Source: Euryodendron excelsum (taxonomy: Eukaryota > Streptophyta > Magnoliopsida > Ericales > Pentaphylacaceae). From it: 64,000 bases of DNA. Both the position numbers and the translations under genes were made by a program. Of the stretch, positions 12,061-21,161 are shown in pieces. The stretch is from assembly GCA_033060915.1 (NCBI GenBank), contig CM065387.1, forward strand, positions 34,352,501-34,416,500. The letters run 5' to 3'. Within the stretch, counting starts at the first letter, position 1; each line of letters begins with the position of its first letter. Under the pieces are notes generated by a model. It saw nothing but the letters and a program-made list of their open reading frames with translations. It was not told where the DNA came from and did no database searches.

Positions 12061-12832
12061 CTATTTCCTAAACTCAAAATCTTGGAGAAGAATGGTGTGA
12101 TCTATGATGTCCTCACTCCTAAGCGTAGAGGTGGGATGATATTGCTTATGATGGAGAGTTGGATTGAAATCACTTTCAAGCACTTGTCCATGGAAATTGG
12201 GTTGAGATTGAGTACAAGCCTCTTCCTTCTCTTGAACACACATTATTTGTGTCAGTAAGGTCAATTGACCTTTTATATCATCAAGTATCTTACCTTGTGG
12301 TGCAAGTGTGTTGTCCACCCTAGATTTCACACCAAATTGTACTTGCATGAGTTATTGTAAGCTATCCTCTAAGGTAACCTTTAGACCGTCCTCTAGTGTG
12401 TTATTGTGAGAAGGCTGATATGCATTATCTACTTGTATTTGATAAGGTTGCAATGAGGTTTGTGTTTGATAGAATAAATGTTGGATGTGGTATTGTTAAG
12501 AGAAAGATCCCTCGTTCCTCCAATTATAATTGAGTGGATCACACCACTCCAGATTGTAGGTTGGTATAAAACAAATCCCTTTGGCCATTAGCTTGAATGC
12601 AATCTTTAAGAGATCGAGAAGATGGCGCTTGCAATCTATTCTTTTTAGCTCGGATATAGTCTTTAAGAGACTGACGGGGAGCTGCTTCCACACCACCATC
12701 ACCATGGACGCTCCCATTACCATTATTCTTAATCCGTTGAGAAAGAAATTCCATTGTGCCTATGTCAATGTGTAAAGATGATGTGTGAGAAAATGAATTA
12801 CCAAGCAAAGTGGAATGGTTAGTCACGAACAC
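12061..12832 (-). pseudogene. Gag-like remnant of the gypsy-like element
   Basis: Two minus-strand open pieces (12539-12832 and 12061-12348) lie downstream of the primer-binding site, where gag belongs. The first contains MEFLSQRIKNNGN and a repeated SLKDYIRAKKNRLQ / SLKDCIQ motif. The second contains KILDDIKGQLTLLTQ followed by QSQPNFHGQ, which resembles the QxxQLA...SQ(T/P)xPNPKGQ region near the end of Athila/Tat gag proteins. No zinc knuckle is evident. Position supports gag more strongly than sequence does. Confidence 0.4.
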
Positions 12833-13260
12833 AAAATATTATACAATGCACAAACAAATTGGTACTCCACGCCTCAACAAGTCAATTCACAATCCGCAAC
12901 CACCAATTTTCCTTCCAAACCTCCAATTTTCACATAAAAATTTCTACTAATTCAAGAAATTTCAATTCTAATCTAACCGAACCTCCAATCTTCTTATGTA
13001 AAGTAATACCACTAATACACAAATAAGCACATAGACCCAATCACCACTAACAACCCATTAATACAAGTGTTAATGCAATTCTAAACCAAAGCAAAGAAAA
13101 ACAAAGAAAGAATCCTAAATCTAATACAAGTATAAAAGATGAAACGAAATTACCCAAAGTCTAAGCCAAAGATTCTCTGTTGTTGTAAATGTTGATGGAG
13201 AGACAATTCCCCAGTTATGCAAATCCCAAGGTTGTTGAATGTTCGCCTTCACCTTCAATA

Positions 13261-13277
13261 CCCCAGCAACGACACCA
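13261..13277 (-). promoter_or_regulatory. Primer-binding site, tRNA-Asp type, decayed
   Basis: On the minus strand this reads TGGTGTCGTTGCTGGGG, 5 nt downstream of the LTR end. It equals the complement of a plant tRNA-Asp 3' end (TGGCGCCGTTGCCGGGG) with three C-to-T changes, all in CG or CHG context. This is what methylation-driven decay would give. It fixes the minus orientation of the element. Confidence 0.75.
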
Positions 13278-13282
13278 AAACT

Positions 13283-13585
13283 TGACTCAACCTTTGTGAT
13301 GCTCAACCAAGAGTAAGTGGTCGTCAAGTAAAACTCCGTAAGTACTGCGATTGAATTCCAAGAGAATTGAGCCCAATATAGGCTATCGGCCAAAGCTAGC
13401 ACTCAACATTCTTAAGACTTACACAATTTGGTAAAGTGCTTCTTGAAAAGAGAAAGTGACAAAAAATGATTTGGTTTGAAGAGTTTTGTCATTTAAGCTA
13501 AAACAAAGGAAATGAAAACTAGATTAACAATTTATAAAGGGAATTGGATTTAACTGATTCAATCAATTAATTCATCCAACGCTTT
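13283..13585 (-). repeat. 5' LTR of the gypsy-like element, truncated
   Basis: It aligns to 7784-8090 of the left LTR. Similarity stops at ATTCATCCAAC-GCTTTT, where the copia LTR starts with TGTTAGG. The missing outer portion of about 1 kb was not found nearby, so a deletion followed or accompanied the insertion. Confidence 0.75.
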
Positions 13586-14785
13586 TGTTAGGTTATATGT
13601 TAGTTGGCTAAATTCCGTAGACTAAAACATTTTCTTTGTATCTTGTAATTCTTTCATGTAATCATAGTAAAATATTTAGGAGAGTTGTAAGTCACAAGAA
13701 ATCAAGGCTAGTATGTGAGCTAAAGTGTTTATCATCTATGCATTAGCTAAAAAGTGCTTGGATGTACAAAGAAGTGTTGATTATGTTCTTTGTAGGACTT
13801 CGATGGACATTGATAGATCCCGGTAGAAGAAATAGAGTGGAGTCACTGTTAGGACTTTGATAGACTTCGGCAGAAGGAACTATAAGTCCCCATCTAGTAG
13901 TTTATATCTCACTAGACTTCAATGGACCTCACTGCAGTGAGGTACACGAGATTTAAACCTAGGGAAGCACACCGCCTGGATTTTGACTTATTTATAAAAG
14001 AGGCATGCTTTCCTAAGTTTCCAAATAAGAAGCCGCATAAGAAAGAGGTCTTAGAAACTCCCAGATTGAAAAGTTGTGGTTTTGGCAAGGATCGTAACTA
14101 GATTGGAAATCTACAAACCCTAGAATGCATCAACTATAAATTTGAGGCTATATGAAGGCCAAAATTAGGTTTCATACCTCTTATTTACAACCCTAGAAGA
14201 GTATTCATAATTAGAGAGACATCTTGAAGAGAACCACATACAGAGGGATTTTATTGAAGAAAGTTATCTTATTTTACCATAGTGCAAGAGATCCTTAGTA
14301 TTCGTCTTGGATGCGATCTAAAGTGCGACAAATTCTTTGTGGGTTTGTGGTAGTGGAGTTAGCTTGTGCTTAGAGGATTTTGACGGTGTCGTGGAGTTCG
14401 ACACTCAATCAATCATTGAAGAACCATATCACAGAGGTAATACGAGATCATGGGGATTCGATCGGTACGAGAGGGACATACCCGCAAGTTCGTGAATTTG
14501 GAAATTGAGGTGTGAGGATTCGGCTATGGTTGGGTTATAAGTTTTTAACTTGTATTATTGTTCTTAATAGTGGATTGATTGGCTGGACTAGGTCCTGTGA
14601 TTGTTTACCAGAGTTTGGGTTTTTCACTATAAATATCGTGTGTCAATTGTGTAGTTGATATACTTTACTTAGTGGTTTATATTTATCTATGCATGACATG
14701 TGATTGTGAAATATTGATTAATTAAATAGCCACTAGTATTACCATTATGGAATAAATCCACATCTAGATAATAGGGATTTTTTCA
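13586..14785 (+). repeat. Ty1/copia-type 5' LTR
   Basis: A 1200-bp segment starting TGTTAGG and ending TTTTTTCA, followed two bases later by TGGTATCAGAG (14788-14798), the initiator-tRNA-Met primer-binding site of plant copia elements. The orientation is therefore plus. No second LTR copy is found in the window, so the element is incomplete. Inside the LTR the motif GACTTCG/GACTTTGATAGAC...GGTAGAAG / GGCAGAAGGAAC is repeated around 13798-13885. Confidence 0.7.
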
Positions 14786-15079
14786 ATTGGTATCAGAGTG
14801 GGACCCTCCAAAACTATTTTTTATTAAAAATTTGTTTTATAAGAGTGAGGTCCTAAGTATCTGGATCCATGAATTTACCGCATGTGGATTTGTTTACTCG
14901 TAGATCACCATTGTTAAGGGATGATTGCTTATGATATAGCCTAGTGTTTTTGAACTTCATATTTATCTTTTGGTTCTAGTGCTATAATGTTATTTGTATT
15001 TTTAACTTTTCTATTTGATTTGATTTGATAAATTAGAAAAATACAAAAGATTTTTTTTTGTGATTTTGCATCTTGGTGA
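14786..15079 (+). other. Copia primer-binding site and leader
   Basis: It begins with the primer-binding site TGGTATCAGAGTGGGACC and continues as an AT-rich untranslated leader. No gag frame follows; at about 15080 the sequence changes to the gypsy LTR-like repeat. Confidence 0.55.
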
Positions 15080-16456
15080 GTTCAAAACGATCGACCTACC
15101 AAGGGCAAAACGATCGACCTACCAAGGGCAAAACGATCATTTGAACCGGGAAAACATCGAGATCGACTCAGAGTGATCCATGAGAAGGCTTGAATGTTGG
15201 AACCACTATTGAGAGTGTTCCAAGGGATTGCTGGTTTGATTCCAAAAGTCGATATGGTTGGAATAGGCGACTGGTCCACTAGGGACAAAATAGTCATTTC
15301 ACATCGGGTTTATCAAAATAGACTCAAAATAGTCCAAAAAGGTACTAGAAAGTTGGGAATACTATTAAAAGCATCCTTGGAATGTAACATGTTTGATGCC
15401 TAGAGCTGGTGCGGTTCCCAAAAGCGATCAGATGCTTAGGGGCAAAATGGTTATTTTAACCAGATGCACTTAGAATCGATCCGAAAGCGACTAGAAGGCA
15501 CTAGAATGTGCTAGACTATCTTTCAGACAATCTTGGAAGAGTGGACATACTACCCTGAGGTCTTAGGTACTTTCTTGAGAAGCGTGCCGATGGGGCCCAA
15601 GGGGCAGTTTAGTCATTTTGATGGGGTGTGATGAGTTGGTTTTGAAACGGATTTTGACCCAAGTTTTGAATGGGCTAGTAGGCATTGGTTTTGATCTGTG
15701 TTTTGAGTGTTTCTGTCACTCTAATGGGGTGTGACGAGTTGGTTTCCAAAGGTATCTTATCCTCTGATAAACGTGTCATGGCCAAGAGGTGTATTCGGTC
15801 CCGTGACATAAAGGGTTTGTTGGCATTCCTGATGTTGATCGGTTTGCAAGTGTTTCTGTCACTTTGATGATTGCGATGTTTGTGAGTATTTCTGTCACTC
15901 TGACGGTGTGCGTTAATTGTAGAGATTGTTTGATCTCGGGAAGCTGGTGGATATTCTTGTCGCCTTAGGTACCTTCCTAATTGGTGTGCTGAATAGCAGA
16001 CATTTTGCGTTGGCGGGCTAGGAGGCGCTAGAAGTGAACCGCTCTACCATCTTGGGGACTTGGGTTTCGTCCTAGTTAATGGGTGTGAAGGGACTTATAG
16101 TTCCTAAGGGTTTTGTGTTTTTTCGGTAAACGTGCCATGTTGCATAGACTTACCATCTGAGAATTCAAATTTCTCGAAAGACATATCAAATTGATTTTGA
16201 CTGGTCTGGACTGGAATTGAGGTTGAAATATGGACTTACCGTCTTTAAGAAGACGTACCGACTAGAATTGGACAGAGCAATGCCCTAAGAACATTTTGGT
16301 CATTTTACCTCTATTGGATCTAGCAGGTCCACGAAGCGGTTGATTAATTGGATTGAGTCTGAAAAGCTAGTTTGGGCTTGAATGTGTATGTACTGGTTTG
16401 AATGTGAGTCTAATTAGGCTGGAGATTGCCGAGAGGGCAAAGATGAGGTGCTTACA
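15080..16456 (+). repeat. LTR-like repeat, copy 1, with ~160-bp internal repeats
   Basis: This matches the reverse complement of 62530-64000 over its alignable length and ends GAGGTGCTTACA like that copy. Within 15087-15620 a degenerate unit of about 160-165 bp recurs, each with a (G)GGCAAAAT(A/G)GTCATTT core (near 15120, 15285, 15447 and 15606). From 15690 to 15910 a shorter motif, GTGTTTCTGTCACT(C/T)T(G/A)AT, recurs three times. The CA end and paired dispersed copies suggest an LTR of an unnamed retroelement. The sequence that follows is gypsy pol, not a primer-binding site, so this copy is a fragment or a solo LTR. Confidence 0.6.
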
Positions 16457-16920
16457 ACCACCTCTCGATGGCTCCTTTCCTTAGCTGAATATGACATCTT
16501 ATGCAAAGTTCCTAAGGCAGTTAAAATTCAGGCTCTAGCCATTCTCCTTGCTCATTTTCCCAGCGTTGTCTATAAACCCCCTTCAGAAGATCTCCTTGGA
16601 GACGATTTTTAAGCAACTGGTGCCACTACTGGCGAAGAATGGGCTTTAGCGTGTGATGGATCCTCCACAGCCGTATATGGGGGAGCCGATATCATCCTCA
16701 TCTCCCCCGAAGGCACTAAGCTCAAACTTTCCTACAAATTGGATTTCCAGTGCTCCAACAATGGGGCTACATAAGAGGCCCTAATCTTAGGACTCCTTGT
16801 GGCCTCTAATCTCCCTATCTCTCTATGTTGTGCATCAAAGGTGATTCCAAGCTTGTGGTCAAGAAACCAATGGCGACTACACCATCAAAGAACATTCATG
16901 CCCTTACAGAGCTAGTACGA
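16457..16920 (+). pseudogene. Ty3/gypsy pol RNase H fragment
   Basis: The frame entering from the junction reads SRWLLSLAEYDI, then KVPKAVKIQALAILLAHFP, the linker typical of gypsy RT-RNase H (RWALLLSEFDI, KGQALADFLA). After an in-frame TAA, EEWALACDGSS carries the first catalytic aspartate, then GGADIILISPEG, and CSNNGAT*EALILGLLVAS where the expected tyrosine of the NNxAEYEAL block is a stop. Frameshifted GDSKLVVK and NGDYTIKEH traces follow near 16840-16900. Only this domain survives; RT, integrase and gag are missing. No function is expected. Confidence 0.8.
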
Positions 16921-17625
16921 GGAAGGAGCAGAAGGGAGATAGCAATATGCTGGGCGCAGTAGGTGGCATGGACGTCGAGCTTGTGATAGTAAATTGGGGA
17001 GGAGACATAAAAGACATAAACAGTATCGTCAAGGAGGATAAAAAAGGCTATGTTAGGTGGACGATGAGGAAGATGGGGAGGATGACGATTTGGACGACTT
17101 ATGATAAGGAAGTGACTGAGCTTATTTGGCTTGTCGCTTTTAAAAAATAATTAATTGGTAACACATGTATTTTAAGTAAAAAAATACATTTATAAACTAA
17201 TGTTTGTCTTTCTTATTTCCGTGCACAGCACGAGTGCATAGCACGGGTTCACTGCTGGTAGCCTTTAACAAGGCCAGTATTAGATGGGCTGATCTTATGG
17301 ATAATGTAATGATCAATGTTGTAGTGTGAGTGAAGTCAGGGATTCCACATGCCCCTTTCTCAGCTAATGATGTTCTTTACTACTAGAGGGAGTGAGAAAA
17401 ATCAGGGGATAAAGCGATGTATAATAGGTGAGTGATGTCTTTAGCTATTAATTGCTGTAATAGTTGGCTCCTCACCAGTCATGTTGGTGTAGCCAGTGTG
17501 TTTGAGGAGTCATTTTCGGTGAGTTTTTTGCAGTTTAGGTTTTTGCTTATCCTTGCTTAATTCTATCCCTTGATGTATATTTCCTCTATTAATAAAATTC
17601 TTTTGCTTATTTAAAAAAAAAAAGG
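16921..17625 (+). other. Unassigned stretch ending in a poly(A) run
   Basis: No recognisable gene. An acidic frame (DDEEDGEDDDLDDL, near 17055-17105) is open only briefly. From about 17240 the sequence runs to TATTAATAAAATTC followed by an A run at 17613-17623, resembling the 3' end of a LINE or a retrocopy. No matching target duplication was found. Confidence 0.35.
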
Positions 17626-18106
17626 GCAAAGAATAAGGATTAATCCGTCTTAGTTGATGTTTGTTGAAACTTGATCGATAATCAAATTATTATTAACAAA
17701 TAATAGAATTAGAATATATAACAACTGTTAGAGATCACTGATTCTGTCACGCAACACGCAGCCAATTAAAAGTTAGTCTTAGTTTGCTGAGGATGGTACA
17801 ATATTATGCAACAACTAGAGGCCTATATCAAGTTGAATCGTATTAAGTTATGTTAATAATTTTTGGTAATTGAGTTATGGTTGGCCATATTTTCTTGGGA
17901 TACGTCATATAACAAGTTTCATAATATTGTACTATGTTCAGCAAAGTTAGACTAATTTTTAATTAGCGGCGTGTTGCGTGACAGAATTAGTGACTTCTCA
18001 CAACTATTGTATATACTAATTCTACTCTCGTTAATATTATTTTGATTATCAATCAACCGTCAATTACGAACACCAAATAAGATGCGGATTGATTCTTATT
18101 CTTTAC
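17626..18106. mobile_element. Foldback/MITE element with ~190-bp inverted arms
   Basis: Left arm 17626-17820 and right arm about 17920-18106 are imperfect inverted repeats. Both arms contain AAGAATAAG, GATAATCAAA, TCTGTCACGCAACACGC and GTACAATATTATG blocks in inverse order. A spacer of about 100 bp separates them. No protein is encoded. A transcript would fold into a long, mismatched hairpin. I could not find a clear 9-bp target duplication, so superfamily assignment is open; Mutator-like long-TIR elements are the closest type. Confidence 0.8.
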
Positions 18107-18373
18107 TCTTAATTACTATATTCTGCTGATATGATTGGCTTTCAGATACTGATTATTATTGTTACTTCTTTATGTTGACTTGTATTATTTGCGGTTCTAT
18201 TGCATATATACTTACTATTGATTATTACAAATAAACACAAAAAAGTGACATTTGTATTTCAATTTGCAGGAGAGTAATTTTTCGGATAAAAACCATAATC
18301 GTGGCAATTACCTGGAATTTTTTTTATATTTTTTTCTTTTATCAACTTGCTTAAAGCTTTCAAATATATTTAG

Positions 18374-18525
18374 GTTGCCAACTTGCTTATGGCATTCTGC
18401 AAGTCTTTTGGCAAGTTTCTGTTAGAGGGATACTCAAGGCATTAGTGGGCTCCTCTGCGAGGGTCTTACTTCCTCCAGGGACTTACAAGAAAGCTGCTGA
18501 ACTGAAGGAAAGTGTCCAAAAGTAA
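18374..18525 (+). CDS. Possible terminal exon of an unrecognised gene
   Basis: After an acceptor-like TTTAG at 18373, a frame from 18376 stays open for 49 codons to a TAA at 18523-18525. It contains LAYGILQVFWQVSVRGILKA and VLLPPGTYKKAAELKE, with a codon pattern and composition more protein-like than its surroundings. Another acceptor-like TTTGCAG lies at 18264-18270. Possible 3' untranslated sequence with a GA repeat follows. I do not recognise the family, and the preceding exon cannot be placed, so this may be a gene relic or chance. Confidence 0.25.
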
Positions 18526-18700
18526 AGTCCAGGCGCTTAGATTATACTGTTGGAGATTGACCTAAGCTCGTTTGCTTCATTGAAGAGATTTTGTTCTCAG
18601 CTCGTCTCCACAATTAACCCTTGGAATTCTCATTTGAGTTTATTTTTCTACATATATGTTTTCATTGTATTTGTTTTGAGTTGTTCTGTAGCTCTATTCA

Positions 18701-18703
<3 letters not shown>

Positions 18704-18732
<29 letters not shown>
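18704..18732. repeat. (GA)n microsatellite
   Basis: About 14 uninterrupted GA units. Open frames crossing it are artefacts of the Arg-Glu repeat. Confidence 0.9.
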
Positions 18733-18738
<6 letters not shown>

Positions 18739-20040
18739 CTGATGGTGGATATGATATTACTGTGCAGAAACAATGCTTGGGAAATTTTCACAGGAGTTGG
18801 AGTTTTCTAGACACAAAATTGAGGTAACCCTTGGAATAAATAACTGGAGTCATCTGTTTTTCATGCTTTCATATTTTTTTTTCCTGACAAAATTGGTCAC
18901 TCAAAGTGGATTGAACTTGTGTTCAGAAAACAATCTAAAAACTATTTCTTAAACACGGGTGTGTGTTTATTTATTATATAGAATTTAGATCAGTGAAGTT
19001 TAAACACCCTGTGTTTAAAGTAGGGTAATAAATTTCATGGATGTAAATTCTACAGATCCACGAAACTTAATACCCTAATTCAAAAACAATTTCCTAAACA
19101 GGTTTTTTTTTTTTTTAATATCAAATACACGGGGTATAAATGTCCTTTTGTGTTAAACTACCTTTAGATAGAAAATTTACCTTTATGATTTGATATTGCA
19201 CTGAATTTTGAGAAAACATAAGCATAGCTTTTACTAGGAAATTTTTTATTCATTTTCATGTATTTATCTGCGAATTTGCTTTATAAAGGTGCACATAACT
19301 TTTTGCATGTCTTCTTTAGGAAAAAAAGTCATGTGGTTAGATAGTATGAACTGACACAGCAACATTAGCCAAAAAAACTAGATTTCATTTAGTAGATAAA
19401 TGATGAAAGACTAATATCTAAATTTGTAGCAGAAGAAAAAATCCATAAGAAAGATAGACTTACAATAATTAAGTACTAATAATTCTTGATGAGAATGGTT
19501 ACAACTTTCAACCATATTTATAATAGAACCACCTTAGTACTAGTGAAACAGGAAATAAAAAAGAAGCACAAATCACAAAAAAAAAAAAAAAATAGCAAAT
19601 TTCAGTTAAGCCAAAATATGGACACTAGAAAAACCTAAAGAAACATTGAAAAAGATTCAAAATGGGGTACTTACAAACCAAGTTATAATCAAAACAGTAA
19701 ATTCAAAATCACTAATTTAAGGGCCTAAACACCGGAATTTGCCCAATTTTTTGCAATTTGTTCCTTGAGTTATTTCCTATCAACCCATCAAGTTTGAAGT
19801 GATTCTAAGCTTGTTCGGTGTTTTTACCCCTGACCATAACTTCGACTCTGTTTTAACCTCTGTTGATCCCAATGCTCGAAGAACTCTTCTACTACTTTTT
19901 CAGCATCATCAAGGTATTATTGGCCTTGTGCTCAAATCTTTACTTTTATCGTGTAAGTTTGAATTGAGGGTTGAGGTTTCTCTTTCTTAGTGTAGACAAG
20001 TGTCTGACCCGGCACTACACAAATATAATCCCGACATATA
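18733..20040. other. Unassigned AT-rich stretch
   Basis: It holds T and A runs (near 19103-19116 and 19578-19593) and no supported gene. A short frame near 19790-19914 (GVFTPDHNFDSVLTSVDPNA) ends at a GT donor-like site and could be an isolated exon, but I recognise nothing in it. Confidence 0.3.
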
Positions 20041-20085
20041 TATCATATATGTGTGGACATATTGCGTATCAAGAACGAAAAAAAT

Positions 20086-20156
20086 GCGGATATGGTCGAA
20101 TGGTAAAATTTCTCTTTGCCAAGGAGAAGACGCAGGTTCCATTCCTGCTTAGGATC
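20086..20156 (+). tRNA. trnG-GCC: Plastid-derived tRNA-Gly(GCC) pseudogene
   Basis: GCGGATATGGTCGAATGG begins a sequence nearly identical to chloroplast trnG-GCC through the D arm, the anticodon arm (TTCTC stem, GCC anticodon in CTTTGCCAAG) and a T arm reading GCAGG-TTCCATT-CCTGC. The 3' acceptor strand (TTAGGAT) no longer pairs with GCGGATA, so it cannot be a functional tRNA. The preceding ATTGCGTATCAAGAACGAAA also resembles the plastid sequence upstream of trnG. This indicates a small insertion of plastid DNA, of about 100 bp or more. Confidence 0.8.
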
Positions 20157-20427
20157 TTGAATTTATTAAGAACAAGGAAAATGAAAGGAAAGGAAATGAA
20201 AGAAAGAGAAAAACTACATGTGACAAAAATTTCTTACTTTTGTTTGTTTGAGTTGAAAAATAAAAAAGCAGAATGAATTGTTCTAAAAGAAGTCATTTTT
20301 CATTTGGTTAGTTATTAAAAATAAAACACGCATAAGTAATTTCATTTGTCTTTCCTATCTTTTTCATTCGGTAAATATTAGATCCTAGCACAACCTAAAC
20401 GCATATATAAGCGTGAAATGAAGTCTA
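20157..20427. other. Short stretch between tRNA relic and copia LTR
   Basis: Purine-rich sequence (GAAAGGAAAGG, GAAAGAGAAA) with no gene seen. GTCTA at 20423-20427 is the left target duplication of the next element. Confidence 0.5.
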
Positions 20428-20938
20428 TGTTATATTTCTATCGATTATTCTGTTGCTACGTATCTAGAACACATGATTATCGCTGTACGAATATTACATA
20501 AAGTGCTTAACGGCAGAAGTCATGAAAATCTCAAAAGCTTTTTTGGCTGCAACCAAGAGCACCCAAGAACTATATCTTCTCTCTCTTTTCTCTAGCTTTA
20601 TGGCTCACTCAAAATGGGGCAGAGCTTATTTCTTGTTGTACCTATGTTTATCCCTCTAAGAGATTAATATTTATAAAGAAGAGAGGGGACCTAATTCCAA
20701 ATAGAATGACACTAAAAGTCTGCCCACCATCAATTTCTAGGAATAGTCCTACCACATCTCAAATTAGTATAATCACATGCTACTAAAGTATACCATAGCC
20801 CATTAATCCTTATTGATCACAACATAATTTGGGATTAACTAGTATTTCTCTTTTAGGTCATATCATCAACCCATTATTTAAAAAACCCAAAAGAATTATA
20901 CAATCAATGTAAACCTATAATATGAGAAAAACTCTAAC
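20428..20938 (-). repeat. 3' LTR of copia element (20428-28856)
   Basis: On the minus strand it starts TGTTAGAGTTTTTCTCAT and ends ATATAACA. It aligns along its length to 28351-28856, sharing for example ATCTAGAACACATGATTATC, AAGTCATGAAAATCTC and GCTCACTCAAAATGGGGC. The polypurine tract (CCCAAGTGGGGGAA on the minus strand) adjoins its inner edge. Confidence 0.92.
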
Positions 20939-21161
20939 ATTCCCCCACTTGGGTGACAGTGATTGCTTATTCAAAACATTTTGCAAATGATTCCTGGGTT
21001 GGATACAACTTCAGTGGCCACATAGCCTAAAATAAAACATCTTATTATAAAGATTATGTCCCATAAAGCCACCAACATCGAATCATGGAAGTCATTACAC
21101 CATTTACTTGCACAAGACCACTCCATGATTACAAATGCTAGCACCTTTACAAACATACATC

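Larger units (their letters stand above)
7784..13585 (-). mobile_element. Ty3/gypsy-like LTR element lacking pol, truncated
   Basis: Two long direct repeats (7784-9148 and 13283-13585) share the GAGTAAGTGGTCGT, GAGCCCAATATAGG and TATCGGCCAAAGCTA blocks and more than 280 bp of alignable sequence. On the minus strand the LTR begins TGATTACACTC and ends GAGTCA or AAGTCA. A polypurine tract lies at 9149-9169 and a tRNA-Asp-type primer-binding site at 13261-13277, so the right copy is the 5' LTR. The 5' LTR is cut at 13585 by a copia LTR, and its remaining portion is not found in the window. The interior (4.1 kb) has only gag-like traces and no protease, RT or integrase, as in large non-autonomous derivatives. 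The PBS type suggests the Tat/Athila branch. Confidence 0.78.

Noticed and set aside
12061..12258. Plus-strand frames opposite the gag-like remnant
   Set aside because: They are antisense shadows; the minus-strand frames fit the position after the primer-binding site and the gag-like motifs.
15685..15867. Open frame similar to a frame at 62994-63347
   Set aside because: The protein similarity follows from DNA similarity between two copies of one repeat, and the frame crosses internal tandem repeats; there is no known domain.
18550..18827. Two overlapping frames crossing the GA repeat
   Set aside because: The Arg-Glu run is produced by the microsatellite, and nothing else in either frame is protein-like.
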